Assembly (NCBI RefSeq): GCF_900109745.1
Contig: NZ_FOAV01000006.1
Span: forward strand, 248,001 to 312,000
Direction of reading: 5' to 3'
Length of the DNA: 64,000 bases
Source: Roseateles sp. YR242
GTDB lineage: Bacteria; Pseudomonadota; Gammaproteobacteria; Burkholderiales; Burkholderiaceae_C
Below, one piece after another: positions 1-8,371 of this stretch. The position numbers were made by a program, and so were the translations under genes. The notes below the pieces were generated by a model, which worked only from the letters and a program-made list of their open reading frames with translations, did not search any database and was not told the DNA's origin. The first letter of the stretch is position 1; each line of letters begins with the position of its first letter.

Positions 1-1465
1 ACTGGGCAGACAGGCGCATATGCCGCCCGCCCAGGGGGACACCGCCGTTGATGGAGAGATCCCCGGTGACCACACGGGCGCGGCCAAAGCCTTCACCAAA
101 GGTCTCCTCGGGCGCCTGCAAGGCATGGAACGCCCCGGTGCCCCGACGCAGGCCGGCAGAGGCTTCACCCCGCCAGGCGCCCGCCATCTTGCGAAGGCTC
201 AGCCCCAGTTCCACGCCCCCTGCGCGGCGGCGCTGCACGTCCACCTCGGTGTCATCAATGAAGTTGCGGGAGCTCCGTCCCGTCAGCCGCCACCATGCAC
301 TGAACTTGTGCCGGCCATCCCGCCACAGCAGCCGTGTCAGCTTGAGGTCGCCCTGTGCGCTCTGCCCGCGATAGAGGTAGTACTGATAAGCACCCGCCAC
401 GACCTGCCGATAGCCCTGCCGGCCCAGGTTCAGCCCCACCAGCCAATGCCGCCAGGGCCACGAGTAATGCAGGGAGAGCCCATGGCTGCCACCGCGCGGC
501 CCGGGCACACCCTGCATCGTCCTCACCAGATCGCCGGCATCCCGTTGCCAGGTCAGGTAGAACAGATCGTTGAACCACAGCGGCTGGTCCAGGGTGCCCG
601 TGATGGCCAGGGGGAATCGCCCAGTGCCTTCGCTGCCACTGTCGTCCAAGGTCCATTGCAGCCGGACGGCGCGTCCGCCCTGGTAGTGCACCAGGATGTC
701 GCTGTACCCCGGGGTCGGCTCCTCGGCAGCAGGCGCAATCTGGAGATCGGCGGACACACCCGGCACTCGCTGCAGGTTCTCCAGCGCCTGCTCCAGTTCG
801 CGCAGGTCCAGCAGGTCGCCCTCGCCCAGATCCAGCGCATTGGCCAAGCGCAGGGCGGGCGAACTGCCCGCCACCACACGGATGCGATGAACCCGCCCGG
901 CAATGATGGTCAAGCGCAGGTGGCCTGTGCTGAGGTCTTGTGCCGGTGCGAGCACGCGGGTGGTGACGTAGCCAGCCGCAATCAGCGCGTCCTGCAGACG
1001 GGCCGCCAACAGGGCAATGCCCGCAGCACCCAGACACCGACCTTCCGGTGCATCGTCCTGCTTCGTGCCGGCAAGCGCATGGCGGTGCCGAGCCAGCGCT
1101 GGTGCTGCTTCCACGCCTTCGATCAGGACCTGAAGAATGGGGAAGCAGGGAGACTCGTGGCGTGGCAGGCGCCTGGTGCCCGCCGGTGACGCCACCTGCA
1201 CAGAATCTGGCGTCTCCAGCGTGACGTCGGGCTGCCGCGCGAGCCGCTCCTGGCGCTCAAGCCGGCGCTCCTCCTGCGCTCGCCACTGCTGGTCTTGCCG
1301 CTGCGCCTGGGATTGAAGCGGGCCATCCGAGGGGCCGGCCGAGGGACCAGCAGAGGGAACGCCGGCCTGCGCCTGGGCGCCGCCCGGGATCAAGGAGACA
1401 AGGACGACGGCCGCGCACAGCAGCAGAACACGCGCGGCAGACCATGAGCAGACAAGCGATGGCAT
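1..1465 (-). CDS. ShlB/FhaC/HecB-family two-partner secretion transporter (TpsB), 3' end outside window
   Basis: Outer-membrane beta-barrel transporter that would export a large TpsA partner (hemolysin or adhesin type). The minus-strand frame is open from an ATG at 1465 to the window edge, giving 488 codons; family members are usually about 550-590 residues, so the barrel C-terminus is missing. Visible in order: a signal peptide (hydrophobic core VLLLCAAVVLVSLI ending in AQAQA), a Q/R/E-rich stretch typical of the periplasmic N-terminal helix and linker, a POTRA-like region (LTIIAGRVHRIRVVAG, then LRELEQALENLQRVPGV), and barrel strands (LHYSWPWRHWLVGLNLG, RHKFSAWWRLTGRSSRNF). No clear Shine-Dalgarno precedes the ATG. 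The TpsA partner is not in the window and may lie beyond the left edge. Family assignment is firm; substrate unknown. Confidence 0.85.
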   Translation of the reverse strand, partial: MPSLVCSWSAARVLLLCAAVVLVSLIPGGAQAQAGVPSAGPSAGPSDGPLQSQAQRQDQQWRAQEERRLERQERLARQPDVTLETPDSVQVASPAGTRRLPRHESPCFPILQVLIEGVEAAPALARHRHALAGTKQDDAPEGRCLGAAGIALLAARLQDALIAAGYVTTRVLAPAQDLSTGHLRLTIIAGRVHRIRVVAGSSPALRLANALDLGEGDLLDLRELEQALENLQRVPGVSADLQIAPAAEEPTPGYSDILVHYQGGRAVRLQWTLDDSGSEGTGRFPLAITGTLDQPLWFNDLFYLTWQRDAGDLVRTMQGVPGPRGGSHGLSLHYSWPWRHWLVGLNLGRQGYRQVVAGAYQYYLYRGQSAQGDLKLTRLLWRDGRHKFSAWWRLTGRSSRNFIDDTEVDVQRRRAGGVELGLSLRKMAGAWRGEASAGLRRGTGAFHALQAPEETFGEGFGRARVVTGDLSINGGVPLGGRHMRLSAQ

Positions 1466-1618
1466 CGGGCACCAGACCTGGGTTGGACAGGCCCGGCTTG
1501 GCACGCAACGGTGCCGCCCCGGGCGGCTGCGATGCGGCTCAAGGCCGATCGCAACGGGTTACCAGGGACTTTGAAGACTGGCGCCGCAGCTGCCCATCGC
1601 GCAGAAGGCGGCATTGGC

Positions 1619-1637
1619 GGGGGATGCTGCATCCCCC
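1619..1637 (-). terminator. hairpin downstream of the di-heme cytochrome gene
   Basis: An 8-bp perfect stem (GGGGGATG with its complement) closes a 3-nt loop, about 75 bp past the stop of the minus-strand cytochrome gene and upstream of the TpsB gene. There is no U-tract, so termination is inferred only from position and stem strength. Confidence 0.4.
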
Positions 1638-1712
1638 TCCGATCCAATCAGAGACGTTCATTGGCCACCGCTCTCCCGAACGGTCGATCCGCCTCTCAAC
1701 GGCTCCAGCGCC

Positions 1713-3170
1713 TTACCGCATCGGCAAAGCTGCCTCGGCAAGCGCCGCCGCTACTGCTGCCTTTGGCGTAAACGCAGACGCAGACGCAGACGTAGGCGCA
1801 GATGCAGATGCAGATGCAGAAGCAGGCGCATCGTTGAGGGTCTTCAGGAAGGCCACCACATCGGCAATCTCCCGCTCCGTCATCGCCGGCTTTCCACCGG
1901 GTGAGCCGCCAAACGGCGGATCGGTGTTGATGTTGTCCTGGTAGGCCACAGGCAGGTCGTTGTACTTGTGAACATGGCCATGCCCATCACGCGGATAGAA
2001 CCGCTCCGGATGCACATCGCGCAGCACATAAAAGCGCACGGCTTCGTCCAGGCCCTTCACCACGCCGTTGTGGAAGAACACTTGTCGGGTCGCCACATTG
2101 CGCAACGAAGGTGTCTTGAACAGGCCGCAATACTCGGCGTGCTGTTTCAGGTCTTCACGCACCGGCCCGCACAGACCCATGTCGAACCAGCCCGCCTGGC
2201 GGTTGGCCGCAATGGCGGCGTTGCGGGGCACACCCAGCGCGATATGGCCCATGTCGGTGAACAGCGGGAAGGCGCCCCGCTTGACATCGCTCGGATGGCA
2301 CGACGCGCAGTTGCCCTTGGCCTTATCGTTGAACAGCGCCAGTCCTCGCGCCTCGGCTGGCGTCAGTACGGCCCTGCCGCGCAGGTAGGCGTCATACCGG
2401 CTGCTGAAGGGTGCGAAATCGCGTGGGCTCTGCTGAAACACCTCCAACGCCAGCACCAGACCATTCCACGCCTGCGGGCCGTGCTCGAACACGTGCGGCC
2501 CGAAGGTATCGCGCATGGCCGCTGCCGAGCCCGACGCCGCCAGCCGGCGCAACACCGCCGTCCTATCCGTATTGGCCATCTCGAAGGGCGACAACAGCGG
2601 CGCCTCGGCCTGCTCGTGCGCAGAGCTGGCGCGGCCGTCCCAATCAAACCCGCCCGTGGGCCCCTGGTCTTCGGCATCGTTGCCGTCGTTGTCGAAAAAG
2701 TGCTCGCTGAACGGCGGCGTGGTCTGCCGGTACATCAGTGAAGGCACTGCGCGCAAGCCTGGCTGGCCGCCACCCGGGCCTCCCAGCTGAACCGCCAGCG
2801 CATTGGCTGGCCCATAGGCGTGGGCCGGGTCATGGCAAGACGCACAGGACATCCGGCCGCTGCCGGACAAGGCGGTCTCACGGAACAGCTGCCGTCCAAG
2901 CGCGGTCAAGGCGGCGGCATCCGGCTTGCGCTCAAAAACGGTGGCGTAAAACGGCGTTGCGGGGGCAGGTCTTGTCTCAGCGGTCGCAACAGTCGCAACC
3001 GTCGCAGAAGGCCCAGAAGGTGCAGAAGGCGCAGCCGCCGTCGTCGCCCAGCCGGCGCGGGCATGCAGCAGGACCGGCCCCAGCAGCGCGACCACTCCTG
3101 TCAGCAGCAGCGCCGCCATGGCCTTTCGGCGCCTCAACACAGAAATACGAAGAATCGATGACACGGTCAC
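1713..3170 (-). CDS. MauG/CcpA-family di-heme cytochrome c, putative peroxidase
   Basis: A 485-residue exported di-heme protein. An N-terminal hydrophobic segment (residues 18-36) serves as signal or anchor. An Ala/Thr/Pro-rich linker runs to residue 72. Two CASCH heme-attachment motifs lie at residues 109-113 and 288-292, the spacing expected for the cytochrome c peroxidase/MauG family (electron-transfer domain and peroxidatic domain). The second domain contains FKTPSLRNVATRQVFFHNG, a conserved family block. After about residue 435 the protein ends in a low-complexity Ala-Ser tail encoded by a hexanucleotide repeat. It is transcribed away from the phosphoesterase at 3354 across a 183-bp gap. 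Family members reduce periplasmic peroxide or oxidise a partner protein; which applies here cannot be read from sequence. Confidence 0.88.
   Translation of the reverse strand: MTVSSILRISVLRRRKAMAALLLTGVVALLGPVLLHARAGWATTAAAPSAPSGPSATVATVATAETRPAPATPFYATVFERKPDAAALTALGRQLFRETALSGSGRMSCASCHDPAHAYGPANALAVQLGGPGGGQPGLRAVPSLMYRQTTPPFSEHFFDNDGNDAEDQGPTGGFDWDGRASSAHEQAEAPLLSPFEMANTDRTAVLRRLAASGSAAAMRDTFGPHVFEHGPQAWNGLVLALEVFQQSPRDFAPFSSRYDAYLRGRAVLTPAEARGLALFNDKAKGNCASCHPSDVKRGAFPLFTDMGHIALGVPRNAAIAANRQAGWFDMGLCGPVREDLKQHAEYCGLFKTPSLRNVATRQVFFHNGVVKGLDEAVRFYVLRDVHPERFYPRDGHGHVHKYNDLPVAYQDNINTDPPFGGSPGGKPAMTEREIADVVAFLKTLNDAPASASASASAPTSASASAFTPKAAVAAALAEAALPMR
1774..1827 (-). repeat. hexanucleotide tandem repeat encoding an Ala-Ser tail
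   Basis: Nine 6-bp units, mostly GCAGAC or GCAGAT on the plus strand, lie in frame in the 3' end of the cytochrome gene. They encode an Ala-Ser dipeptide run near the C-terminus, after the last recognisable domain. Unit length keeps the frame whatever the copy number, so the tail may vary in length between strains. Confidence 0.85.
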
Positions 3171-3273
3171 GAAGCAACCTCACAGAAACACAGAGAACAC
3201 GTCGAGCAACACAACTGGCGAGAACACAACAAGCGCTTTGCCCACTGTGCGCGCCTGCTGTGTACCCAAGCGT

Positions 3274-3298
3274 TGTGACACGTACATGTCATGTGACA
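3274..3298. promoter_or_regulatory. direct repeat TGTGACA-N11-TGTGACA in a divergent promoter region
   Basis: Two identical heptamers 18 bp apart lie between the divergent cytochrome and phosphoesterase genes, about 60 bp before the phosphoesterase ATG. The layout suits a regulator binding two successive sites. It was compared with the PhoB box (11-bp period) and does not fit. The regulator is unknown. Confidence 0.3.
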
Positions 3299-3353
3299 GC
3301 AGCAACCTGCGCGGCGTTCGCTTTTTCCGAACTGATCTTCTCAGGAGACCGAT

Positions 3354-5063
3354 ATGACGTTCCCTTCCCGCCCAGTCCGCTCGCCCCGCCTCACGGCCGC
3401 GCTGACGCCGATCGCTTTGGGCGCCCTGCTGACACTGGGTGGTTGCTTTGACGGTGGCAGCAGTTCTTCGGTGGACACCACGGCTGCCCTGCAAGACAAG
3501 GTGCAGAACATCGTGGTGATCTATGCCGAGAACCGTGCGTTTGACAACTTGTATGGTCGTTTCCCCAACGCCAACGGGCTGAGCACCGTCATCAACACCG
3601 ACGGCTCGGTAACCTCGGCCTACATTGCGCAGAAGGACCGCGATGGCAGCACGCTCGCCACGCTGCCACCCGTCTGGGGTGGCGTCACGGCGGCCGGCAG
3701 TTCGGTCACGGTCACGCAGGCCCAAAGTGCAGGCCTGGCCAATGCGCCGTTCAATATCGGCACGGCCTTCCAGGCCAGCGCCAATGCCACCATCGACGGC
3801 AGTGTCATCACGCGTGACCTGTATCACCGCTTCTACGAGAACCAGATGCAGATCAATGGCGGCAAGAACGACCAGTTCGCCGCCTGGGGCGACTCGGGCG
3901 CGCTGCTGATGGGCTACTTCGACTACAGCAGCTCGCCGCTGTACAAGCTCGCACAGCAATACACGCTGGCGGACAACTTCTTCCAGGGCGCATTCGGGGG
4001 TTCGTTCCTGAACCACCAATACCTGATCTGTGCCTGCGCACCGGAATATCCCGGCGCGGATACCGCCACCGCCAAGCCCACCATCACGGTTCTGGACAAG
4101 AACACGGATGGTTCCTTCAGCAGCCACCTGACGGTGGACACCACCAAGTCCAAGGCTTCCGCGCTGGATGCCGCGCCCGTGTTCGTGCTGTCGGGCAACA
4201 TCACGCCGGCCAACTATTTCGGCGACGGCAAGTTCTACGCCGTCAACACCATGCAGCCGCCCTTCCAGCCCAGCGGCAATGCCCCGGCGGACGTGACCGG
4301 CAACAACGCCCTGTATGCCGACACCAGCAAGGCCACCACGCTGCCGGCGCAGACCCAGCAGAACATCGGTGACCTGCTCTCCGCCAAGAGCGTGAGCTGG
4401 GCCTGGTATGGCGGCTCCTGGAGCAATGCGCTGAAGGACGGCATGCAGGCCCCCACCGCCAAGCGCACCGTCCTCTACGCGGCCAACAGCAGCGGCGTGG
4501 CCAGCACCGATGCGGTGGACTTCCAGGCTCACCACCAGCCGTTCAACTACTACGCCAACATGGATCCAGTGACACACGCCACCGACCGCAGCTCCCATCT
4601 CAAGGACTACGACAACCTGGTGGCCGATGCCGCCGCAGGCGCCCTGCCCGCCGTGTCGTTCTACAAGCCCGAAGGCCTCTACAACCAACACCCGGGCTAC
4701 GCCAACATTGCCAATGCGGACCAGAAGATCGCCGACCTGGTGGCCAAGCTGCAGGCCAGCCCGCAGTGGAAGAACATGGTGATCGTCATCACCTATGACG
4801 AAAACGGCGGCCAGTGGGACCACGTTGCGCCCCCGACGGGCGACAAGCTCGGCCCCGGCACGCGCATCCCGGCGCTGGTGATTTCGCCTTTCTCCAAGAT
4901 GGCCACGGTGGATCACACCCAGTACGACACGGCCTCGGTACTGCGCCTGATCACCCGGCGTTTCGGCCTTTCCACCCTGCCGGGCCTGGCGGCACGGGAC
5001 AAGGCGCTGACCGACAACGGCGGCAAGGCCATGGGCGACCTGACCAACGCGCTCAACCTCTGA
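3354..5063 (+). CDS. lipoprotein phosphoesterase (AcpA / phospholipase C superfamily)
   Basis: A 569-residue member of the phosphoesterase family that includes acid phosphatase AcpA and bacterial phospholipases C, hydrolysing phosphate esters or phospholipid head groups outside the cytoplasm. The N-terminus is a lipoprotein signal with lipobox LGGC, lipid cysteine at residue 31, followed by a Gly/Ser spacer. The core starts with NIVVIYAENRAFDNLYG, whose Glu-Asn pair is the usual metal-binding start of this fold, and ends with VIVITYDENGGQWDHVAPP, the conserved aspartate/histidine metal-site block. The ATG is preceded by AGGAGA at good spacing. It stands alone and converges on the DASS transporter. 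A long open frame on the opposite strand (3180-4916) is a shadow. Confidence 0.88.
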   Translation: MTFPSRPVRSPRLTAALTPIALGALLTLGGCFDGGSSSSVDTTAALQDKVQNIVVIYAENRAFDNLYGRFPNANGLSTVINTDGSVTSAYIAQKDRDGSTLATLPPVWGGVTAAGSSVTVTQAQSAGLANAPFNIGTAFQASANATIDGSVITRDLYHRFYENQMQINGGKNDQFAAWGDSGALLMGYFDYSSSPLYKLAQQYTLADNFFQGAFGGSFLNHQYLICACAPEYPGADTATAKPTITVLDKNTDGSFSSHLTVDTTKSKASALDAAPVFVLSGNITPANYFGDGKFYAVNTMQPPFQPSGNAPADVTGNNALYADTSKATTLPAQTQQNIGDLLSAKSVSWAWYGGSWSNALKDGMQAPTAKRTVLYAANSSGVASTDAVDFQAHHQPFNYYANMDPVTHATDRSSHLKDYDNLVADAAAGALPAVSFYKPEGLYNQHPGYANIANADQKIADLVAKLQASPQWKNMVIVITYDENGGQWDHVAPPTGDKLGPGTRIPALVISPFSKMATVDHTQYDTASVLRLITRRFGLSTLPGLAARDKALTDNGGKAMGDLTNALNL

Positions 5064-5078
5064 TCGGGTGACGCAGGC

Positions 5079-5117
5079 GCGCGGCCACGCAGACGCAGGC
5101 AGTCAGCGTGGCCGCGC
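5079..5117. terminator. bidirectional hairpin between convergent genes
   Basis: A perfect 12-bp inverted repeat (GCGCGGCCACGC and its complement) with a 15-nt loop sits exactly between the stops of the phosphoesterase (5063) and the DASS transporter (5136). No U-tract on either side. Confidence 0.55.
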
Positions 5118-5135
5118 CCGTGCGGCCTGCACGCA

Positions 5136-6641
5136 TCACCAGAACCCCAGCAGCTTCCACCACGCGCTGCCCACCACGGCAAACACCAGCAGCTCCAGCA
5201 GGCACATCACAAAGCCCACGCGCCACCAGTTGCCCATGGTGACGTAACCGCTGCCGAAGATGATGGGCGAGGTGCCGGTGGCGTAGTGGGTCAGCGTCAT
5301 CATGATGGCCGAGCCGGCGGTCATCATGAGCATGAAGGGAATGACGTACGCCGGGGGCAGCAGCTGGGCGCCCACCGTCAGGAAGGCCAGCAGCATCGCG
5401 CTGATGTGGGCGGTGGTGCTGGCGAAGAGGTAGTGCGAGAACACAAACGCCAGCACCAGCACCGTGGCCACCGGCAGCCAGCCCAGGCCGCTGGCCTCGA
5501 TGGCGTTCTTCATGCCGTCGGAAAACCAGCTGATCACACCCAGCTTGTTCAACTGCTCGGCCAGCATGACCAGGGCGCCGAACCAGACCAGGGTGTCCCA
5601 GGCGCTTTTCTCCGACAGGACGTCGTCCCAGTCGATGGTGCCGGTGATGATCAGCGCGAACAGGCCCAGGAAGGCCACGACCGTCGGGTCCAGCGTCCAG
5701 GCGGGCCCCATGATCATGGCGGGCACATTGGCCCAGAGCACCAGCAGCAGCCCGAAAGTGCCCAGCATCACGCGCTCCTTGCCGGACAGCGGCCCCATGC
5801 GGGTCAGCTCCGATCGAGCGAAGGTGACCGCGTCCGGCGTGGTGGTGAGGCTGGGGGGCGACAGCCAGTAGATGACCAGGGGCATCAGCAGCAGGCACAG
5901 CAGGCCGGGCAGCAGCATGCACAGTGCCCAGGTGGTCCAGCTGAGGTGGAAGCTCTGGTGCGTGGCCTTGGCCACGTAGTCCACCACCAGCGGGTTGGGC
6001 GCGGTGGCGGTGAGGAACATGGCGGAGGTGATGGGGTTGGCGTGGTAGTTCACCAGCGCCAGGTAGGTGCCCACCTTGCCCTGCGTGCCCTTGGCGGGAT
6101 CGGAATCAAACGCCCCGGCGATCGACCGCATGATGGGGTGGACGATGCCCCCGCCCCGCGCCGTGTTGCTGGGCGTGAAGGGGGCCAGCACCAGTTCACA
6201 CACGGTCAGTCCGTAACCGATGCCCAGCGTGCGCTTGCCCAGCAGTGCAATGAACATCAGGCCGATGCGATTGCCCAGGCCGGTTTTCTTCAGCCCGCGC
6301 GAGATCAGGATGGCCACCACGATGAGCCAGATCAGCGGGTTGGCGAAGCTGCTGAGCGCGTCCGCCACGGCACCCTTGGACGAACTGGCCGTGACCTGTG
6401 ACAGCGACACGATCACGATGGCCATCATCGCCATCACCCCGATGGGCATCACTTTGAGGATGATGGCCACGATGGTGGTGAGGAAAATGGCGACCAGCCC
6501 CCAGGCCTTGGGCGTGAGGCCGGCGGGACAGGGAATCAGCAGCAACCCGAACAGCACCGCCGTGGTGATAAGGGCTGGAACCAGCCGGAACGGAACGGCT
6601 TCGTTGAAATAACGAAGCATCGACTTCACACGCTCAAGCAT
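5136..6641 (-). CDS. DASS-family anion (di/tricarboxylate) transporter
   Basis: A 501-residue inner-membrane transporter of the divalent anion:Na+ symporter family (SLC13/CitT/DiT1 relatives). These carry C4-C6 carboxylates such as malate, 2-oxoglutarate, citrate or tartrate. It is almost entirely hydrophobic helices and carries the family signature TPSNTARGGGIVHPIMRS in the first half and a matching substrate loop (HYATGTSPIIFGSGY) in the second. An upstream in-frame ATG exists at 6884, but the ATG at 6641 is preceded by GGGAGA and starts directly before the first membrane segment; the extra 81 residues do not look like protein. It is divergent from the AlkB-like gene. Exact substrate cannot be assigned. 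Confidence 0.87.
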   Translation of the reverse strand: MLERVKSMLRYFNEAVPFRLVPALITTAVLFGLLLIPCPAGLTPKAWGLVAIFLTTIVAIILKVMPIGVMAMMAIVIVSLSQVTASSSKGAVADALSSFANPLIWLIVVAILISRGLKKTGLGNRIGLMFIALLGKRTLGIGYGLTVCELVLAPFTPSNTARGGGIVHPIMRSIAGAFDSDPAKGTQGKVGTYLALVNYHANPITSAMFLTATAPNPLVVDYVAKATHQSFHLSWTTWALCMLLPGLLCLLLMPLVIYWLSPPSLTTTPDAVTFARSELTRMGPLSGKERVMLGTFGLLLVLWANVPAMIMGPAWTLDPTVVAFLGLFALIITGTIDWDDVLSEKSAWDTLVWFGALVMLAEQLNKLGVISWFSDGMKNAIEASGLGWLPVATVLVLAFVFSHYLFASTTAHISAMLLAFLTVGAQLLPPAYVIPFMLMMTAGSAIMMTLTHYATGTSPIIFGSGYVTMGNWWRVGFVMCLLELLVFAVVGSAWWKLLGFW

Positions 6642-6735
6642 CTGCTCTCCCTGTTGATGTCTGGTATGCGAACGATTCTGCCGCAGCCAAAACCCGCGGC
6701 CGTCGCGGGAACCTCGGACAGGACAAAATCCAGGC

Positions 6736-7323
6736 ATGCAGTCCGGACTCTTCGACGACCTGGTCATCCCTGCCGACAGCCTGCCGGTGGGCCTGCGGTA
6801 TGAGGAGGCGTTCCTGTCCGCAGACGAAGAAGCCGGGCTGATCACCCTGCTGCAGTCGCTGCCGCTGGCGGCGGCGAAATACAAGGCCTACACCGCCCGC
6901 CGCCAGGTGCTGAGTTATGGCGGCAGTTACGACTACGACGCCAACCGGCTGGACCCCGCCCAACCGCTCATCGAGGCCCTGCATCCGCTGCGCGACAAGG
7001 TGGCGGCCTGGGCGGGCGTGCCACCGCAGGCGCTGGTCCATGCGCTGGTGGCGGCCTACGCCCCCGGCACGCCGCTGGGCTGGCACCGGGACGTGCCGGA
7101 CTTCGAGGCGGTGTACGGTGTCTCGCTGGGCGCCAGCGCCGTGCTGCGTTTCCGGCCCTACCCGCCCACACAGCCCCGGCGCCAGGACATCATCCGGCTG
7201 GCGCCGGCGCCACGTTCCATCTATGCCATCACGGGCCCGGCGCGATGGGAGTGGCAGCACAGCGTCGCGCCGGTGGATGCGCAGCGCTGGTCGGTGACCT
7301 TCCGCACCGCCCGTCGGCGCTGA
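6736..7323 (+). CDS. AlkB-family 2-oxoglutarate/Fe(II)-dependent dioxygenase
   Basis: A 195-residue protein of the AlkB DNA/RNA demethylase family, which removes N-alkyl lesions from nucleobases using Fe(II), oxygen and 2-oxoglutarate. The iron ligands are visible: H117 and D119 (GWHRDVPDF) and H175 (EWQHSV). The 2-oxoglutarate-binding arginines follow in the last strand (R184 and R190 in RWSVTFRTARR). It starts 94 bp from the divergent transporter. It is not the alkane monooxygenase that shares the name AlkB and is unrelated to the catabolic island downstream. Length is close to short bacterial AlkB homologues. Confidence 0.9.
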   Translation: MQSGLFDDLVIPADSLPVGLRYEEAFLSADEEAGLITLLQSLPLAAAKYKAYTARRQVLSYGGSYDYDANRLDPAQPLIEALHPLRDKVAAWAGVPPQALVHALVAAYAPGTPLGWHRDVPDFEAVYGVSLGASAVLRFRPYPPTQPRRQDIIRLAPAPRSIYAITGPARWEWQHSVAPVDAQRWSVTFRTARRR

Positions 7324-7466
7324 AATCGTGCCCGCGCCATCCACACCGCGCCCGGCGTCCTCACCCGAGGGGGAGATTCATGAACAATCGCACAGCATCG
7401 TGGCGCGGATCGGACGTCCTACGTTTGGTTCCAGACGTTTCAACCATCGCTTCCTATGATCACACG

Positions 7467-8081
7467 ATGGACACCCATTCGACACAAATGCGCGCATGCC
7501 CGCCTGCCCAGGGCCGCCTGCGCAAGGCCGCATGGCCCGCCCTGGTGCTCACCCTGACGCTGGCCGCCTGCGGTGGTGGCGGCAAGGATGCCGACAGCAC
7601 CGACACCGGTGGCACGCCGGATGTGCTGGGCACCTGCGGCCTGGCCACCCCTTCCGAGTTCCAGAAGGACTTGCTGGCCCGCATCAATGCCTTGCGCGCG
7701 GCCGGCGCCGACTGCGGCTCCGGCGGTGTGTTTGCCGCCACCGACCCGGTGACCTGGAACGACCTGCTGGCCCAGGCTTCGGACGACCACGCAACCGACA
7801 TGTCCGCCAAGAACTACTTCAGCCACACCAGCGCGGATGGCCGGACCCTGGGGGACCGGGTCACCGCCGTCGGCTACCCGTGGAGCGCGCTGGGCGAGAA
7901 CATCGCCGCCGGCCAGGACACCGCCGAGTCGGTCATGGCCGCCTGGAAGGGCAGCCCGGGCCACTGCGCCAACATCATGAGCCCGTCCTTCAAGGAAGTG
8001 GGCGTGGCCTGCGAGCTGGCCGCTGCCACCACCAACACCTACAAGACGTACTGGGTGATGGATCTGGGCACGCGAAAGTAA
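7467..8081 (+). CDS. CAP/SCP-domain lipoprotein
   Basis: A secreted lipoprotein of about 204 residues with a CAP (SCP/PR1-like) domain. A short basic region precedes the hydrophobic core WPALVLTLTLAAC, whose cysteine is followed by GGGG and an Asp/Thr-rich spacer. The domain shows the usual blocks: HATDMSAKNYFSHTSADG, GENIAAGQD and a final HCANIMSPSFKEVGVA. An in-frame ATG at 7380 has a better Shine-Dalgarno (GAGGGGGAGA). However, the 29 codons between 7380 and 7467 have a low third-position GC unlike the rest of the gene, and would put over 50 residues before the signal peptide, so 7467 is preferred. Function of bacterial CAP proteins is mostly unknown. Confidence 0.8.
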   Translation: MDTHSTQMRACPPAQGRLRKAAWPALVLTLTLAACGGGGKDADSTDTGGTPDVLGTCGLATPSEFQKDLLARINALRAAGADCGSGGVFAATDPVTWNDLLAQASDDHATDMSAKNYFSHTSADGRTLGDRVTAVGYPWSALGENIAAGQDTAESVMAAWKGSPGHCANIMSPSFKEVGVACELAAATTNTYKTYWVMDLGTRK

Positions 8082-8186
8082 CAGCACGCAGCACTTCCAC
8101 CCGGCCCCGCGCTGGTGACCTCGGTCACCGTGCCGGCCGGGCATTCCTCACGATCGGCTGTCCGCAACGTACCGGCTACAGGTTGC

Positions 8187-8242
8187 GGGCTACGGCCTAC
8201 GGGTTACGGGTTACGGGTTACGGGTTACGGGTTACGGGTTAC
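8187..8242 (+). repeat. heptanucleotide tandem repeat (GGGTTAC)
   Basis: Six perfect GGGTTAC units (8201-8242) follow two degenerate units (GGGCTAC, GGCCTAC at 8187-8200). The array lies in the 290-bp gap between the CAP protein and the subtilase, about 130 bp before the subtilase ATG. Seven is not a multiple of three and the array is intergenic, so copy number could change promoter spacing but not a protein. Confidence 0.95.
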
Positions 8243-8371
8243 GGAATGAGGCTTGTGTTCAACCTGACACGATCGCCTCAACATTCGCAACTTTGTATCC
8301 AGACCCCTCGGCATAGACTGCGCTCCGCAGCATAGTGCTGCGTCATCGTGCTGCGTAAAGTAGGGGATCTC

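Noticed and set aside
3274-3298. PhoB box before the phosphoesterase
   Set aside because: The TGTGACA copies are 18 bp apart, not the 11-bp period of Pho boxes, and the heptamer differs from CTGTCAT.
3180-4916. A 578-codon open frame on the minus strand opposite the phosphoesterase
   Set aside because: It is a GC-rich shadow: no domain, no ribosome-binding site, and the plus-strand frame carries a lipobox and conserved phosphoesterase motifs.
6736-7323. Reading the AlkB-family gene as an alkane monooxygenase linked to the AlkS/AlkJ/AlkK-like genes
   Set aside because: The HxD...H iron site and size identify the 2-oxoglutarate-dependent demethylase family, not the membrane alkane hydroxylase. 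No alkane hydroxylase gene is in the window.
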